Shown: positions 54,955 to 64,000, counted from the first letter of the stretch. The stretch: DNA of 64,000 nucleotides from Trichomonas vaginalis G3 (GCF_026262505.1 NC_067205.1:7874001-7938000); one strand, 5' to 3'. Notes: a model not told the origin generated them from the sequence alone. Program-made: numbers and translations.

Positions 54955-55617
54955 TCATTTTCTATTCTTAATTTCATAGAGCTCACACTCATTGTTTTCT
55001 ATCATTTGCAATAATTCTGAATTTCGATTTTGTACTTTTATTAATTGTGTTTGGTATTGCTGAAGTTCTTGCAATAAAGAAGCATTCTCAGCTTGGAGCA
55101 TCTCAATTTCGATTTCTTCTGCAGTTTGGATTTTACCTCTTCCTCTTGAAATCGTTTGCTTTCTATTTTGAGATTTGTATAGGTAATTATCATATCCTGT
55201 TGTGTTTGGTTGAGTTGTCGTGTATTTTTGAGATAAATTTGAAGAATTTGTGAATGAAGTATTTTGATTAAAAGAATTATTATTTGTATTCATAAATTTA
55301 TAACTGGGACTTCCCTTAGGCCCAGCTTCTAATTCATAATTAAAAGATGATGATTCGATTGAGGAAGATTGGTTTGTATCAAAATTAAAGTTGATTCTTG
55401 GTTGGCGAGGTACTTCTGTTTGATCAACATTAAATCTTTTAAGCATTGAATTAATGTCACTATGAGCTTTAGAAACAGGAGATAAATTTTGCGCCGGATT
55501 TTTTGTTGTAGGAGGATTTTCTTTAAGTTGGGGATCAGAAATTGTTGAGTTTTCCATTAAATATCTATCTACATCTGCCAAAACATTATCTATATGCGAA
55601 AAATCATGGCTTTCCAT
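54955..55617 (-). CDS. Coiled-coil protein, unrecognised
   Basis: 220 residues from ATG 55617 (MESHDFSHIDNVLADVDRYL). Residues 1-150 are low complexity, rich in N, S, T and Q, probably disordered. Residues about 165-220 form a leucine-zipper-like coiled coil (EIEIEMLQAENASLLQELQQ, then YQTQLIKVQNRNSELLQMI). No enzyme motif. The disordered head and short coiled coil resemble small adaptor or centrosome/cytoskeleton proteins. Function unknown. Confidence 0.6.
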   Translation of the reverse strand: MESHDFSHIDNVLADVDRYLMENSTISDPQLKENPPTTKNPAQNLSPVSKAHSDINSMLKRFNVDQTEVPRQPRINFNFDTNQSSSIESSSFNYELEAGPKGSPSYKFMNTNNNSFNQNTSFTNSSNLSQKYTTTQPNTTGYDNYLYKSQNRKQTISRGRGKIQTAEEIEIEMLQAENASLLQELQQYQTQLIKVQNRNSELLQMIENNECELYEIKNRK

Positions 55618-55884
55618 TAAAATAAAAAACGGAATTTTAATTTTTTTTTTGGGAATCAAAGAAAATATGAAGTTTGATGTGAGAATGTTAGCGAATTTTC
55701 ATTTCAAAAAAGAAGAATATGATAATAAATTGATTTTAAATGTAGCTCTTGATGTAGATTCAAGTTTATGAGATATTCTCCTATTTAAATCATTAAATTT
55801 ATCGTCTTAATATATCAAAAAAAAATTCAATACCTCTCAATTGAGATAAATCGAATATTTGAAATGGTCATGTGTTGCTAACAA

Positions 55885-58326
55885 ATGACAGAATCAGATC
55901 CGTATGAGGGAACAACATTAAAAACAACAACAAATGTTGTTGATTTTACATTAAAAGTTGAATGCGAACGAATCTACGGACAATATCTTAGCATCCAATG
56001 TACGAAAGGTGCATTTTTAGGAAGTGCAACAACATTAGAATCGGTCACATTTCCAGTTGGATCACAATTAAAAGAAGTCTCAGAGTGTGCTTTTTATAGT
56101 TGTTCAAAACTTAGTGCTATTGATTTCAGTCATTGTGAATTACTGACAACAATTGGTCAATATGCATTTTCTGGATGCACAACATTATCCAATGTCATTC
56201 TTCCTAAATCTCTCTCAACAATAGCTCCATATTGTTTCTATTCCTGTAAGATTCAATCTATTTCTATTCCAAAGACAGTAAAAGCTCTACGATCAGCCTG
56301 CTTTCATAATTGTAGATCTCTTGCCCAAATTGATATCCCATCAGATTCACTTTTAGAAAGGATTGAATGGAGATCCCTAAGAAGTACAAAAATTTCGTCG
56401 ATATTTATTCCAAGGTATGTATCATATTTGGAAGCAAGTGCTTTTGAAGATCTAAGTACACTCACAACCATTGAATGTGACGTATCAAACCAAAATTTCA
56501 AAGTCATTGGTGGAGTTCTTTATAGTTATAATGAAACAGTATTAATAAAATTTCCTCCAGCTTTAAGCAAAACATTTACAGTCCCAGGTAAAGTTAAAAC
56601 GATTGCAAATTCAGCTTTTGTGAATAGCATTATAGAGTCTGTAACACTGAATAAAGGCTTAGAGACTATTGAAGGATGGGCTTTTGCAAGCTCGAATTTG
56701 AAATCAATTACAATCCCAGATTCCGTTACATCCCTTGGCCAAAAGTCTTTTGCTCTCTGCCCAATTACTTCCATTACATTTGGAAAAGGACTAACGGAAA
56801 TTCCTAAAGAGTGTTTTTACTCTACACAATTGACAAATATCTCTATTCCATATGGAATAACAGATATTGGAGATGCAGCATTTGGATCATGCAATAATTT
56901 GAAGAGTGTAGTTTTACCATCAACAATAAAGAATATTGGAGGAGGGTGGGTAACTAGTAGTCCTGTTATCAATGTTACCGAAGGTGCACAAGTTAGTATT
57001 GATGACCAATTGATGTTCTACAATCTTGATAAATCTATCTTGAATATGTGTCTTAACAAGAGTGATTATTATCTAATTCCATCGACAGTGAAGACTATCA
57101 GCAATGAAGCATTCAAGTCTATTACGGTCCTTACTCGTATCGAATTTGAATCAAGTGATAATCTGACAAGCATTGGATCTTCCGCATTCAGAGATGATAT
57201 TAATTTGAATTCAATTAGCATTCCAACATCAGTTGTCAGTGTTGGTGAGTATGCGTTCTCAGGATGTTCATCATTAACATCCATCTCATTTGGGAGCAAA
57301 CTCACAAGTCTTGGTCAGCACTGTTTTGATGGTTGCAGATCTCTTGAACGAATGATCATTGGCGGTGGCAGTACATACGACATCTGGGCGTGTTCATTCC
57401 TCAACTGCATCAATCTTCGAGATGTTAATCTTGGTGAAGGACTTCGAAAGATCGAGATGCAGTTATTCAGCAACTGTTTTAGTCTCAAGTCAATCAGTTT
57501 CCCATCAAGTCTTAGCTACATCGGCATATACTGTTTCTCTCTCTCCGGTGTCGAAGAAGTCACATTCTCAACTTCTAGCACTAAGAGTTTTATCGACGCA
57601 TACAGCTTCAGCCACAGTCACAATCTTAGTCGCATCACACTTCCACCTAACATTGTTGCCATTGGTGATAACAGCTTCGAAGGCACAAGCCTCATCTCTT
57701 TCGAAGTTGGCTGCACTGTTGTTAACATCTCAGACTACGCATTCAGCAGTTGTTCATCTCTTACTACATTCACTATCAGTGAATGTAGTGTTCTTGAGCG
57801 CATCGGCACTCTCGTCTTCGACGGTTGCACATCACTTCGCGAGATTTTTTGTAGCAGCAGCAGCAACTTCTTCGAAGTCGACAACGGTGCTCTTTTCAAC
57901 AAAGGTCGTAGCACGCTCATCTGCTTCCCTCCTGCGTCACCTATCAAGTACTTCAGCTTCTCACAGAACGTTCGTAGTGTTTCTTCCAGTGCATTCATTG
58001 GATGCAAGAACTTGCTTAGTGTCACAATCCCAGACAACAGCATCGAGACCATCGGTCCATATGCATTCTCTAACTGCACTAACCTACGTTCTATCAACAT
58101 CCCTCTTTGTGTCAAAGTCGTCAGCCGATCAGCATTCTCAGGCTGCGACAACCTCCGCTGCGGTGTTCTTGTTGACAGCACTAACAACACATTCAGACGC
58201 AATCTCATTGATGTTGCAAAACTTCCATCGACATCACTCCATGACTGCTCACTAATAACATGCAGACATGACTATTATCAACAAAGAATATCATTTATAT
58301 CTTATACAGTTTTCATTCTTATGTAA
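55885..58326 (+). CDS. BspA-type leucine-rich repeat protein (ectodomain)
   Basis: 813 codons from an ATG fixed by a stop three codons upstream. At least 25 LRR_5/BspA repeats of about 23 residues run from residue 40 on (SLTSISFGSKLTSLGQHCFD, NLRSINIPLCVKVVSRSAFS). BspA proteins bind host matrix and bacteria and are the largest surface family of trichomonads. No signal peptide, as usual for them. The last residues turn hydrophobic (RISFISYTVFILM) just before TAA, and the next frame (58272 on) continues with membrane sequence, so the stop probably reflects a one-base shift into a membrane domain (see the next entry). The third quarter (57340-58260) is clearly richer in G+C than the rest. Confidence 0.85.
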   Translation: MTESDPYEGTTLKTTTNVVDFTLKVECERIYGQYLSIQCTKGAFLGSATTLESVTFPVGSQLKEVSECAFYSCSKLSAIDFSHCELLTTIGQYAFSGCTTLSNVILPKSLSTIAPYCFYSCKIQSISIPKTVKALRSACFHNCRSLAQIDIPSDSLLERIEWRSLRSTKISSIFIPRYVSYLEASAFEDLSTLTTIECDVSNQNFKVIGGVLYSYNETVLIKFPPALSKTFTVPGKVKTIANSAFVNSIIESVTLNKGLETIEGWAFASSNLKSITIPDSVTSLGQKSFALCPITSITFGKGLTEIPKECFYSTQLTNISIPYGITDIGDAAFGSCNNLKSVVLPSTIKNIGGGWVTSSPVINVTEGAQVSIDDQLMFYNLDKSILNMCLNKSDYYLIPSTVKTISNEAFKSITVLTRIEFESSDNLTSIGSSAFRDDINLNSISIPTSVVSVGEYAFSGCSSLTSISFGSKLTSLGQHCFDGCRSLERMIIGGGSTYDIWACSFLNCINLRDVNLGEGLRKIEMQLFSNCFSLKSISFPSSLSYIGIYCFSLSGVEEVTFSTSSTKSFIDAYSFSHSHNLSRITLPPNIVAIGDNSFEGTSLISFEVGCTVVNISDYAFSSCSSLTTFTISECSVLERIGTLVFDGCTSLREIFCSSSSNFFEVDNGALFNKGRSTLICFPPASPIKYFSFSQNVRSVSSSAFIGCKNLLSVTIPDNSIETIGPYAFSNCTNLRSINIPLCVKVVSRSAFSGCDNLRCGVLVDSTNNTFRRNLIDVAKLPSTSLHDCSLITCRHDYYQQRISFISYTVFILM

Positions 58327-58352
58327 ATATTTTTATTTCTCTTTACATTTTC

Positions 58353-59132
58353 ATGATTATTCTTTACATTCGAAGAAATCCAAATGTTTTCAAATTTCGA
58401 CAGCGTCCAGAGTTGCATTTTACAATATGCATAATTATCTACGTCACTCTCGCAAATATTACTCAATTTTTGGTTAGCAGCTCAATCTACAAAGTAAAAT
58501 CCACACTAACTTTCAGGTTGTATATTGCCAATATCGATGTGTACTATATTGCAATGTCTTCTTACATTTCAGAAATTGGAACTATTTTAGTAAATCTTGA
58601 TATCTCCTATTCCTTCATTTTCAAATATATTTGCATTGGTTTCAAAATTTACTTCACTCTTACATACTTACTTAAAATTAGTCTTCTAATATCAAACGTT
58701 AGCGACTCAAAAAAGATATTTCAGATAGCATTTGTAACGTTACCATCTGTGGTTAATTACTTTTATTACATTTTGCATTGTCTTTCAATATTTATCCTTA
58801 CAGCTACATTTATCTTTTCGAAAATTTCCTACAACTTGTTTTCTAGTGAAACCAGAAACGCTATATCAATAATATTGTTCATTTATTCGCTTAGCATAGT
58901 GTTTGATTCACTTGGATTCGAATGGGGATATTCACTTTATCATTTAGCTCATCTGAGTTATCGAGATTCAACTTTGGAGCAATATATTGACTTTATTTAC
59001 AAATTAGGCTATATTTTCTTTGAACCTCTTGTGATGAGTTTTCTTGTTTACTATTTAGCAATTCCAATTATAGATAATGAAGTTGGTGACTCAACACTTA
59101 TGATTGATGATGTATTAGGCAGTCCTTTCTAA
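58353..59132 (+). CDS. Multi-pass membrane domain, possibly the 7TM part of an LRR receptor
   Basis: 259 codons from ATG with six predicted helices (HFTICIIIYVTLANITQFLV; YIANIDVYYIAMSSYISEIG; IFKYICIGFKIYFTLTYLLK; IAFVTLPSVVNYFYYILHCL; ISIILFIYSLSIVFDSLGF; LGYIFFEPLVMSFLVYYLAI). The frame is open back to 58272 and supplies another helix (VNIFISLYIFMIILYI), making seven, followed by RRNPNVFKFRQRPEL. That R..P.V..R.P loop after helix one is seen in several protist and fungal GPCR-like receptors. With the LRR frame ending one base out of phase and 40-50 bp away, a single LRR-7TM gene is plausible. G-protein coupling is not shown by sequence. Confidence 0.65.
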   Translation: MIILYIRRNPNVFKFRQRPELHFTICIIIYVTLANITQFLVSSSIYKVKSTLTFRLYIANIDVYYIAMSSYISEIGTILVNLDISYSFIFKYICIGFKIYFTLTYLLKISLLISNVSDSKKIFQIAFVTLPSVVNYFYYILHCLSIFILTATFIFSKISYNLFSSETRNAISIILFIYSLSIVFDSLGFEWGYSLYHLAHLSYRDSTLEQYIDFIYKLGYIFFEPLVMSFLVYYLAIPIIDNEVGDSTLMIDDVLGSPF

Positions 59133-59879
59133 ATGTTGGTCTAATCAAATTTCCAAAAATTGTCTATTTTGTTTTTTACTTCGTTGTTATAAATATCTTT
59201 CTTTCCCTTTTGCAAAATTTTTGTTTGTCTATTAACAACTCTATTATCTGAGGTAATCTTGAATCAAAACATGGTTGAAATAAGAGTAAATCAGTTCTAA
59301 AAATCAATTCATACAACTGAATATAGTAACAATTATATCATTTCTCAATAACAAGTAAAACCGTAACAATCAATGAACTTTTGAATTTATCAGCAAAATG
59401 TATTTTCAAGTGTAAAGAAATAGATGTACATTTATCGGCTTTAACATTTATGCATTTTCGCATAATAAAATCAACCGCAAGATTCACTCTCAAAAAATAT
59501 GGACATTGTCAAATTAAATTTTCATAATAATTATTTGGTATTAATTCTGATATGATCTGTTAAAAATTGGCCAAAATTTTATTTTATATTGGAACAAATT
59601 ACTCACAATTAATTTTATCTTTTGAAAATTAATAAAAATGCAAATATAGAATGATAACTAATATGAAATATTAAATTGCAAAATTAACAAATGATTTTTA
59701 ACCGTAATTTATTGACATTGAATTTATTCAATGTTATTCATCCATTTTTGGATTATTAGACATTTAAATTCTATAGAAAACAATCACCATTGATTTCTCA
59801 CATTAAATCCTTCTCACATTTCGTTTATTTTTTTCTGGGAAACCGAATAAAGATCTCAAAATTTGGCATTTTGTTGGTT
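59133..59879. other. Intergenic, with initiator-like sites for kinase 3
   Basis: AT-rich. Two TCTCACATT sites (59796 and 59811) match the initiator consensus and lie 70-85 bases before the kinase ATG. No gene. Confidence 0.5.
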
Positions 59880-60779
59880 ATGGGAGAAATTGGAAGCTAT
59901 CAACTATTATGTCCAATTGGTGAAGGTGCATCAAGTACAGTTTACTGTGCTAAAAACAATGATACCAACGATAATTGCTGTATAAAGCTTATCAAAAAAT
60001 CCCGATCAGAAAATTGTTTCCTGGATATCGAAAGCAAAGTCCTCCCAACATTGAATCACCCAAACATAGTAAAATTCATTGATTTCCTAGAAGATGTAGA
60101 TAACTTTTACCTTGTTGAAGAATTATGCTGTGGAGAAACTCTTACACATTACATGGAAAGCGGTAAAATCTTAACCGATAGCGCTATCTTATCTATTATG
60201 CAGCAGTTACTATCAGCTATCCAGTACATTCACTACAAAGGAATTAGTCATCGAGATTTGAAGACAGATAATATCATAATATCTAATGCAAATACCATAA
60301 AATTAATTGATTTTGGTCTATCCACAGACAACAACTCCCAAATGAGAGCAACGTTCTGTGGTTCAGTTGCGTTCGCATCTCCAGAATGTATCAATCACCT
60401 GAACTACGATTCTAAGTCAGCTGATATTTGGTCTTGTGGAGTCATATGTTATTATCTTGCTACAGGTTCTATCCCATGGAAAGGAAAGAATATCGTTCAA
60501 ATTATGAGAAGTATCACAACTGTAAATTACACAATTCCAAGTACTGTATCGCTCCCTGTTAAGAGTATTATCCAGCAATGCCTTCAGCTAGATCCAGTAA
60601 AAAGGCCATCTGCAAGTAAATTACTAGAATCACCATTCTTCAGTACAAAGGTTAGAAGATCTCCAAGACTTTTACGTGTAGAAAATTCATGCGGTCAATT
60701 CCCAAAGCATTCTATTGTTCAACCACCTGCAGAAGTTCGAAAATCTGCTAGGAGAAGGCCAAAAATCTACTCTCTGTGA
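59880..60779 (+). CDS. CAMK-like serine/threonine protein kinase 3
   Basis: 299 residues. Glycine loop GEGASSTV, Lys36 (CCIK), HRDLKTDN (Asp126, Asn131), DFG (Asp144) and SPE in place of APE. KTDN instead of KPEN and the short domain separate it from the tandem pair, but the C-terminal tail is again basic and ends KSARRRPKIYSL, with VRRSPRLLR before it. All catalytic residues present. The start was set at MGEIGSYQLL because the upstream codons of the frame contain no ATG. Substrate unknown. Confidence 0.9.
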   Translation: MGEIGSYQLLCPIGEGASSTVYCAKNNDTNDNCCIKLIKKSRSENCFLDIESKVLPTLNHPNIVKFIDFLEDVDNFYLVEELCCGETLTHYMESGKILTDSAILSIMQQLLSAIQYIHYKGISHRDLKTDNIIISNANTIKLIDFGLSTDNNSQMRATFCGSVAFASPECINHLNYDSKSADIWSCGVICYYLATGSIPWKGKNIVQIMRSITTVNYTIPSTVSLPVKSIIQQCLQLDPVKRPSASKLLESPFFSTKVRRSPRLLRVENSCGQFPKHSIVQPPAEVRKSARRRPKIYSL

Positions 60780-61453
60780 GTTAACCTACTCAGTTATATT
60801 TTTGTATTTTGTAACAAATCATAGCGTATTAGATATTCCTCGATTTGTTCGTAATTATATTAAGATTCTTTGTTTTTTTAAACGGAATTTGTTTACTACT
60901 CGTTGTTCGTTTATATATCATGAAAGTTAATTGTTTTTACATATAAGGTTAGTGTAAGGTCTTTTTTATTGAAGCATCTCATTGAATTTTTTGAATTCGA
61001 TTAATCATCATTTCCATGATAATTTTTATTTTCATCTTGTACTCATGGTTGAATATCTTAATAATGTAACGCTTAGGTTTTTTGAATTTGAATCAATGAA
61101 TCGATTACGCTCAAAATCGCAAAAGAATATAGAATAATATTTGACTTTTGTTTATCAAGTTGATGAAAATGGTGGGGAGATAAGCAAAAGATATTTACAT
61201 TCTAGTCTTCATAACATGCTGAAACGATTAAACTTAAATTTTTTAATAAAATTTGACATACATCCATGTAAGAAGTAGCAATGTTAGAACCATGCATAAT
61301 TGATATCTTTGGAAAAGATATATAAAGAAAATATTTCAGATATATTTTAATTTATTGAATTATGCGCACATTTGTCCTAATTTATGCTACTGTAAGTAGA
61401 ACTCAAATAACAAAAAATAAATTTGTTGGAAGAATGGTTTACAGTTATTAAAA
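60780..61453. other. Intergenic, no gene seen
   Basis: AT-rich, between the convergent kinase 3 and beta-helix genes. A 71-codon frame overlapping the kinase end (60715-60930) is out of phase and dismissed. Confidence 0.6.
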
Positions 61454-62824
61454 TTACAAATTAATTACAAGTCCGTCGATTTCCGCTTCAGGTGTAGGTG
61501 CATTGAAATCTTCATCTTCGAGAGATGGAGAATCGCTGCTAGTGACATCATGCGGTTTATTCTTAGCTCTTCGGACTATAAGGAAAACTACTATAGCGAT
61601 TATGATAATAACCGCAACGATTACAGAAACAATTACTGCAATAAATGTGTTCTTTGGAAGACCAGATATTTTCTCGTTCTGATTATTCTTTGGATCTGTA
61701 TTTGAATCTGGTCCTTTGGTAGCAATTTGCGTTTGTGATGGTGTTTGCTCGGATGGTTTTTCAGGTAAAGGTGTTGGAATATTTGGATCTGGATTTATTT
61801 CAGAAGATGTTGAAGATGATGAAGTTGTTTCTTCGGAAGAGGTTGTTGAAGATGATGAAGTTGTTTCTTCGGAAGAGGTTGTTGAAGATGATGAAGTTTC
61901 TTCAGATGATGTTGTTGTTGATGATGAAGTTGTTTCTTCAGAGGATGTTGTTGTTGATGATGATGTGATTTCTTCAGAGGATGTTGTTGTTGAAGATGAA
62001 GTGGTTTCTTCTGAGGATGTAGATGTGGATGTGGAGGTAGATGGTTCTAGTAATCCGAGTAAGCGGAGTCTTTCTTCTTCAGTGATGTAATTTCTTGAAT
62101 TTTGTTCAATACTTGCTGCCTCTGTTTCAAGTGTAATTCCATCTATCTTAGCACCTTCATAGAGTTTGTAGTTATTAAATGTGCATGATGAGGATTGATC
62201 GTTTGGCTTGTAGATTAGATAGTTTTGAGGAAGATTGGTAATAAATACGTTATTAAATCTGGCTTGAGAATTAGTGAAATAAAGTAAGCCTAAATTGCAT
62301 GCGTTAGCTGAACATTGTTGGTCAATGTTAGAGAGATATACGTATTCAAGTGTCGTTTGTGGGGCGTTGACAAGTTCAATTGCAACCATGTTTGAACTGG
62401 ATGAGTCAATATTGATGTATCGTGCACTCTCGAGTGTGCCCTCTAAGGCAAAGCCTGAGCCCCATGTCAAATGGTTGCCTGAAAGATTGATAGTATTAAG
62501 TTTCAAAGAATGAACAACTTGGAAATGTAAAGGTCGTTGTGGAAAATATCCTAATTTGTCATTGGGAGCACAGTTCGTAATGGTGGTTCGATTTAAAATG
62601 CATCGGCCACCTTTCTCTGCATGAATAAACTGGCCTTTGTTGATATCTTGCTTATTCAAATTATTGTAACCACTGTTCTCGCATGTAGAGTAGCATGTGT
62701 CTGCAACACTTTTGTCGACATAAAGATTGGAGTTCTCGCAATAAATTGCACCACCATAAGAATCTGAATAAACATTAGCAAATCGGCATATCTCATACCG
62801 AAATGGCTCACAAAAAAGTGACAT
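61454..62824 (-). pseudogene. Beta-helix surface protein with Ser/Thr stalk, 5' end displaced by a transposon
   Basis: 456 codons. Residues 10-235 are beta-helix strands (DSYGGAIYCENSNLYVDKSV and similar), followed by a Ser/Thr/Glu stalk of 12-residue units (SSEETTSSSTTT), a Pro-rich piece, a membrane helix (FIAVIVSVIVAVIIIIAIVV) and an acidic tail ending AEIDGLVINL. The first ATG (62822-62824) and about nine residues (MSLFCEPFR) are encoded by the end of the TA-flanked element. Native sequence starts at YEICRFANVYSD. The missing start, ending NGYLYGCTFENLQNCF, is at 63785-63941. So one gene was split by the insertion; the 3' part could still be expressed only if the element supplies a promoter. 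Confidence 0.7.
61810..62040 (-). repeat. 36-bp tandem repeat coding the Ser/Thr stalk
   Basis: About six copies of a 36-bp unit, read on the plus strand as GTTGTTGAAGATGATGAAGT..., encode SEETTSSSTT(T)S units on the minus strand. Copies vary by Glu/Thr substitutions. Confidence 0.85.
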
Positions 62825-63782
62825 TTTTGGCGCCAATAATTTGATTTTTCTGATTCTTTCTATTTAGATATATTTATTTAATATTCATATTCCTTTATAT
62901 TGCCTCATATTATTTCCCATTTTTAATCATATTATACAAATCTTTAATAATTTTTAATGTTTTGAGCTTCAAAATCTTGTTCTAACTATTTTCATTCATA
63001 TATCCTAGAAAAAATTAAAAAGTTTTTTAGAAATAAAAATGTTTGTATGTAAAGTATTGAAAATATTCTAGATGAGAAGACATTCTCCAGAAGAGATTGA
63101 TATTGATTGGCTTTGTGCGAAAGCTAAAATAAATCATGAAGGCAGAGTTATATATAATCATACTATCTTAAAGTATTCCTAGAAATTTCCAAAATTAACC
63201 GAAATATAACTGTACAGAATTACTATTTTCGAGATAAAATTCATATGGAAATACTAATTCATAACGCTTTATGTTATATAAAATTTAATTTATAAAAATT
63301 TCAAAATAAATCAAATTTAACACAATGAATATAACTGCAATCGAGGTTTTTGACGATTGATTCTTACGAGAAGTTTTCCAAACTTTGAGTTAATGTCAAG
63401 ACATTAACTCAAAGTTTGGAAGTCTAATAAGGGGAATTGTAGGCTATGAGGTACTGATTATATAGTGCCTCATAGCCTGCAATTCCCATTAGAAATCGGA
63501 GAAACTTTGTCCGCATAACTTATGATGCGGACAAAGTTTCTCCCATTTCTACTTAGAATGAAAGGGCAAGAGGTATATAGGTACACTATATATCTCTTGC
63601 CCTTTCCTTCTTACCTAAAGACTTCCAATCTTATTTTTTTTCCAATTTTTCCCCTAAATTTAAATCTTATATAATATAAATAAAATGCATAATATCAATC
63701 ACAAAAATTAATGTTTATTTTTTTAATTAAAATTGCCGCGCAATTTAAGGTTTTCTGTCACTTTTTTTGTGAGCCATTTCGG
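62798..63782. mobile_element. 985-bp TA-flanked element (Tc1/mariner-type target) carrying hairpins
   Basis: CCGAAATGGCTCACAAAAAA at 62798 and its complement ending at 63782 form 26-27 bp terminal inverted repeats (they differ by one A), each bordered outside by TA. It lies between the two parts of a beta-helix gene. No transposase-sized frame; a 37-codon piece at 63072 (MRRHSPEEIDIDWLCAKAKI) is the only coding-like text. TA duplication fits Tc1/mariner, but the class is an inference from the target site alone. The hairpin array at 63376-63628 is inside. Confidence 0.78.
63376..63628. ncRNA. Array of four strong hairpins with a closing helix; possible structured or small-RNA locus
   Basis: Four stems in 250 bp: H1 63376-63397 with 63400-63421 (22 bp, perfect, palindromic); H2 63432-63455 with 63464-63487 (24 bp, the two non-Watson-Crick positions both U-G wobbles as RNA); H3 63498-63516 with 63525-63543 (19 bp, perfect); H4 63560-63580 with 63586-63606 (21 bp, one G-U wobble). 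H2-H4 have short outer extensions past a small mismatch or bulge. TTGGAAGTCT (63416-63425) pairs exactly with AGACTTCCAA (63619-63628), closing H2-H4 in a multi-branch fold that competes with H1. Wobble-only differences suggest selection on RNA pairing, or young palindromes with C-to-T decay. Transcription is not shown. Confidence 0.6.
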
Positions 63783-63941
63783 TACGAAACAATTTTGCAG
63801 ATTTTCAAATGTGCACCCGTAAAGATATCCATTCCCCCATGTAGTGTTCTCATAGTATGGTGAACGACCATGAGAACTATTTGTATCAACATTGGCTGTT
63901 TGACCTTCCCAAAATGTGCTGTACTCGGGATAATCAGTCAT
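63723..63941 (-). pseudogene. 5' part of the interrupted beta-helix gene
   Basis: 72 codons from ATG 63941. Residues about 1-52 (MTDYPEYSTFWEGQTANVDT ... YLYGCTFENLQNCF) look like the beginning of a beta-helix protein (GCTFENL strand). The rest (VPKWLTKKVTENLKLRGNFN) is encoded by the transposon end. It belongs with 61454-62796; after removing the element and one TA, the junction is one base out of phase. Confidence 0.6.
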
Positions 63942-64000
63942 GAAATATTAATTTGACACTTTACCGGGAATTGAAATAATAAAACATTGAGAAAATTCAA

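Noticed and set aside
57359-58255. 298-codon plus-strand frame within the BspA gene
   Set aside because: It lies out of phase over a clear LRR reading, is rich in S, T, V and H from shifted codons, and has no motif; it is a by-product of the biased codon use there.
61716-62090. 124-codon acidic valine-rich plus-strand frame
   Set aside because: It is the complement of the Ser/Thr/Glu stalk repeats of the minus-strand surface protein.

Overview
The window looks like nuclear DNA of a parabasalid protist (a trichomonad, Tritrichomonas/Trichomonas type). It is strongly AT-rich. Genes sit one by one on both strands with very short 5' leaders, and several have an initiator-like TCA-Y-W a few bases before the ATG (for example 41086, 43375, 49086). 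No canonical trichomonad intron (GTATGT...ACTAACACACAG) was noticed. The protein families are the usual expanded trichomonad ones: parallel beta-helix surface proteins, BspA-type leucine-rich repeats, an M60-like metallopeptidase, ankyrin proteins and small CAMK-like kinases. The genus is an inference; no marker gene settles it.

Layout. 0.2-2.7 kb: glycine-rich/furin-like/ETP-repeat membrane protein. 3.2-5.6 kb: a fold-back repeat with a TTAA-flanked element inside it. 6.7-16.3 kb: a decayed VPS13-like lipid-transfer gene split by a 1.9-kb transposon. 16.8-28.9 kb: a SAPS-like phosphatase subunit, a broken membrane-protein gene, beta-helix proteins, coiled-coil proteins and tRNA-Leu(AAG). 28.9-32.6 kb: mostly empty, with one MITE. 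32.6-36.1 kb: M60-like peptidase gene carrying breaks. 36.2-39.1 kb: remnant of a Tudor-like protein, a hAT-like MITE and a second copy of the 1.9-kb transposon. 39.3-46.3 kb: glycosyltransferase-like protein, an ankyrin gene split by spacers, a PPPDE (DeSI-like) peptidase and a beta-helix fragment. 47.3-54.4 kb: two tandem kinases, a beta-helix/double-RING protein and calnexin. 54.6 kb: tRNA-His(GTG). 55.9-59.1 kb: a BspA LRR gene followed one frame away by a membrane region, together suggesting an LRR-7TM receptor. 59.9-60.8 kb: a third kinase. 61.5-63.9 kb: a beta-helix surface protein gene interrupted by a TA-flanked element that carries a run of four near-perfect hairpins.

Two themes stand out. 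First, many host loci (VPS13-like, M60-like, coiled-coil, membrane, ankyrin, beta-helix and LRR genes) have long open frames broken by isolated stops or one-base shifts, which looks like recent pseudogenisation or assembly error. Second, at least seven non-autonomous DNA elements can be bounded by terminal repeats, most of them also by target-site duplications. Two of them carry clustered hairpins that the element class alone does not explain. No viral or retroviral genes were recognised.

Coding start points were moved to the first ATG wherever the open frame extends upstream only through non-ATG codons. All function calls come from reading sequence and motifs; no search was run.
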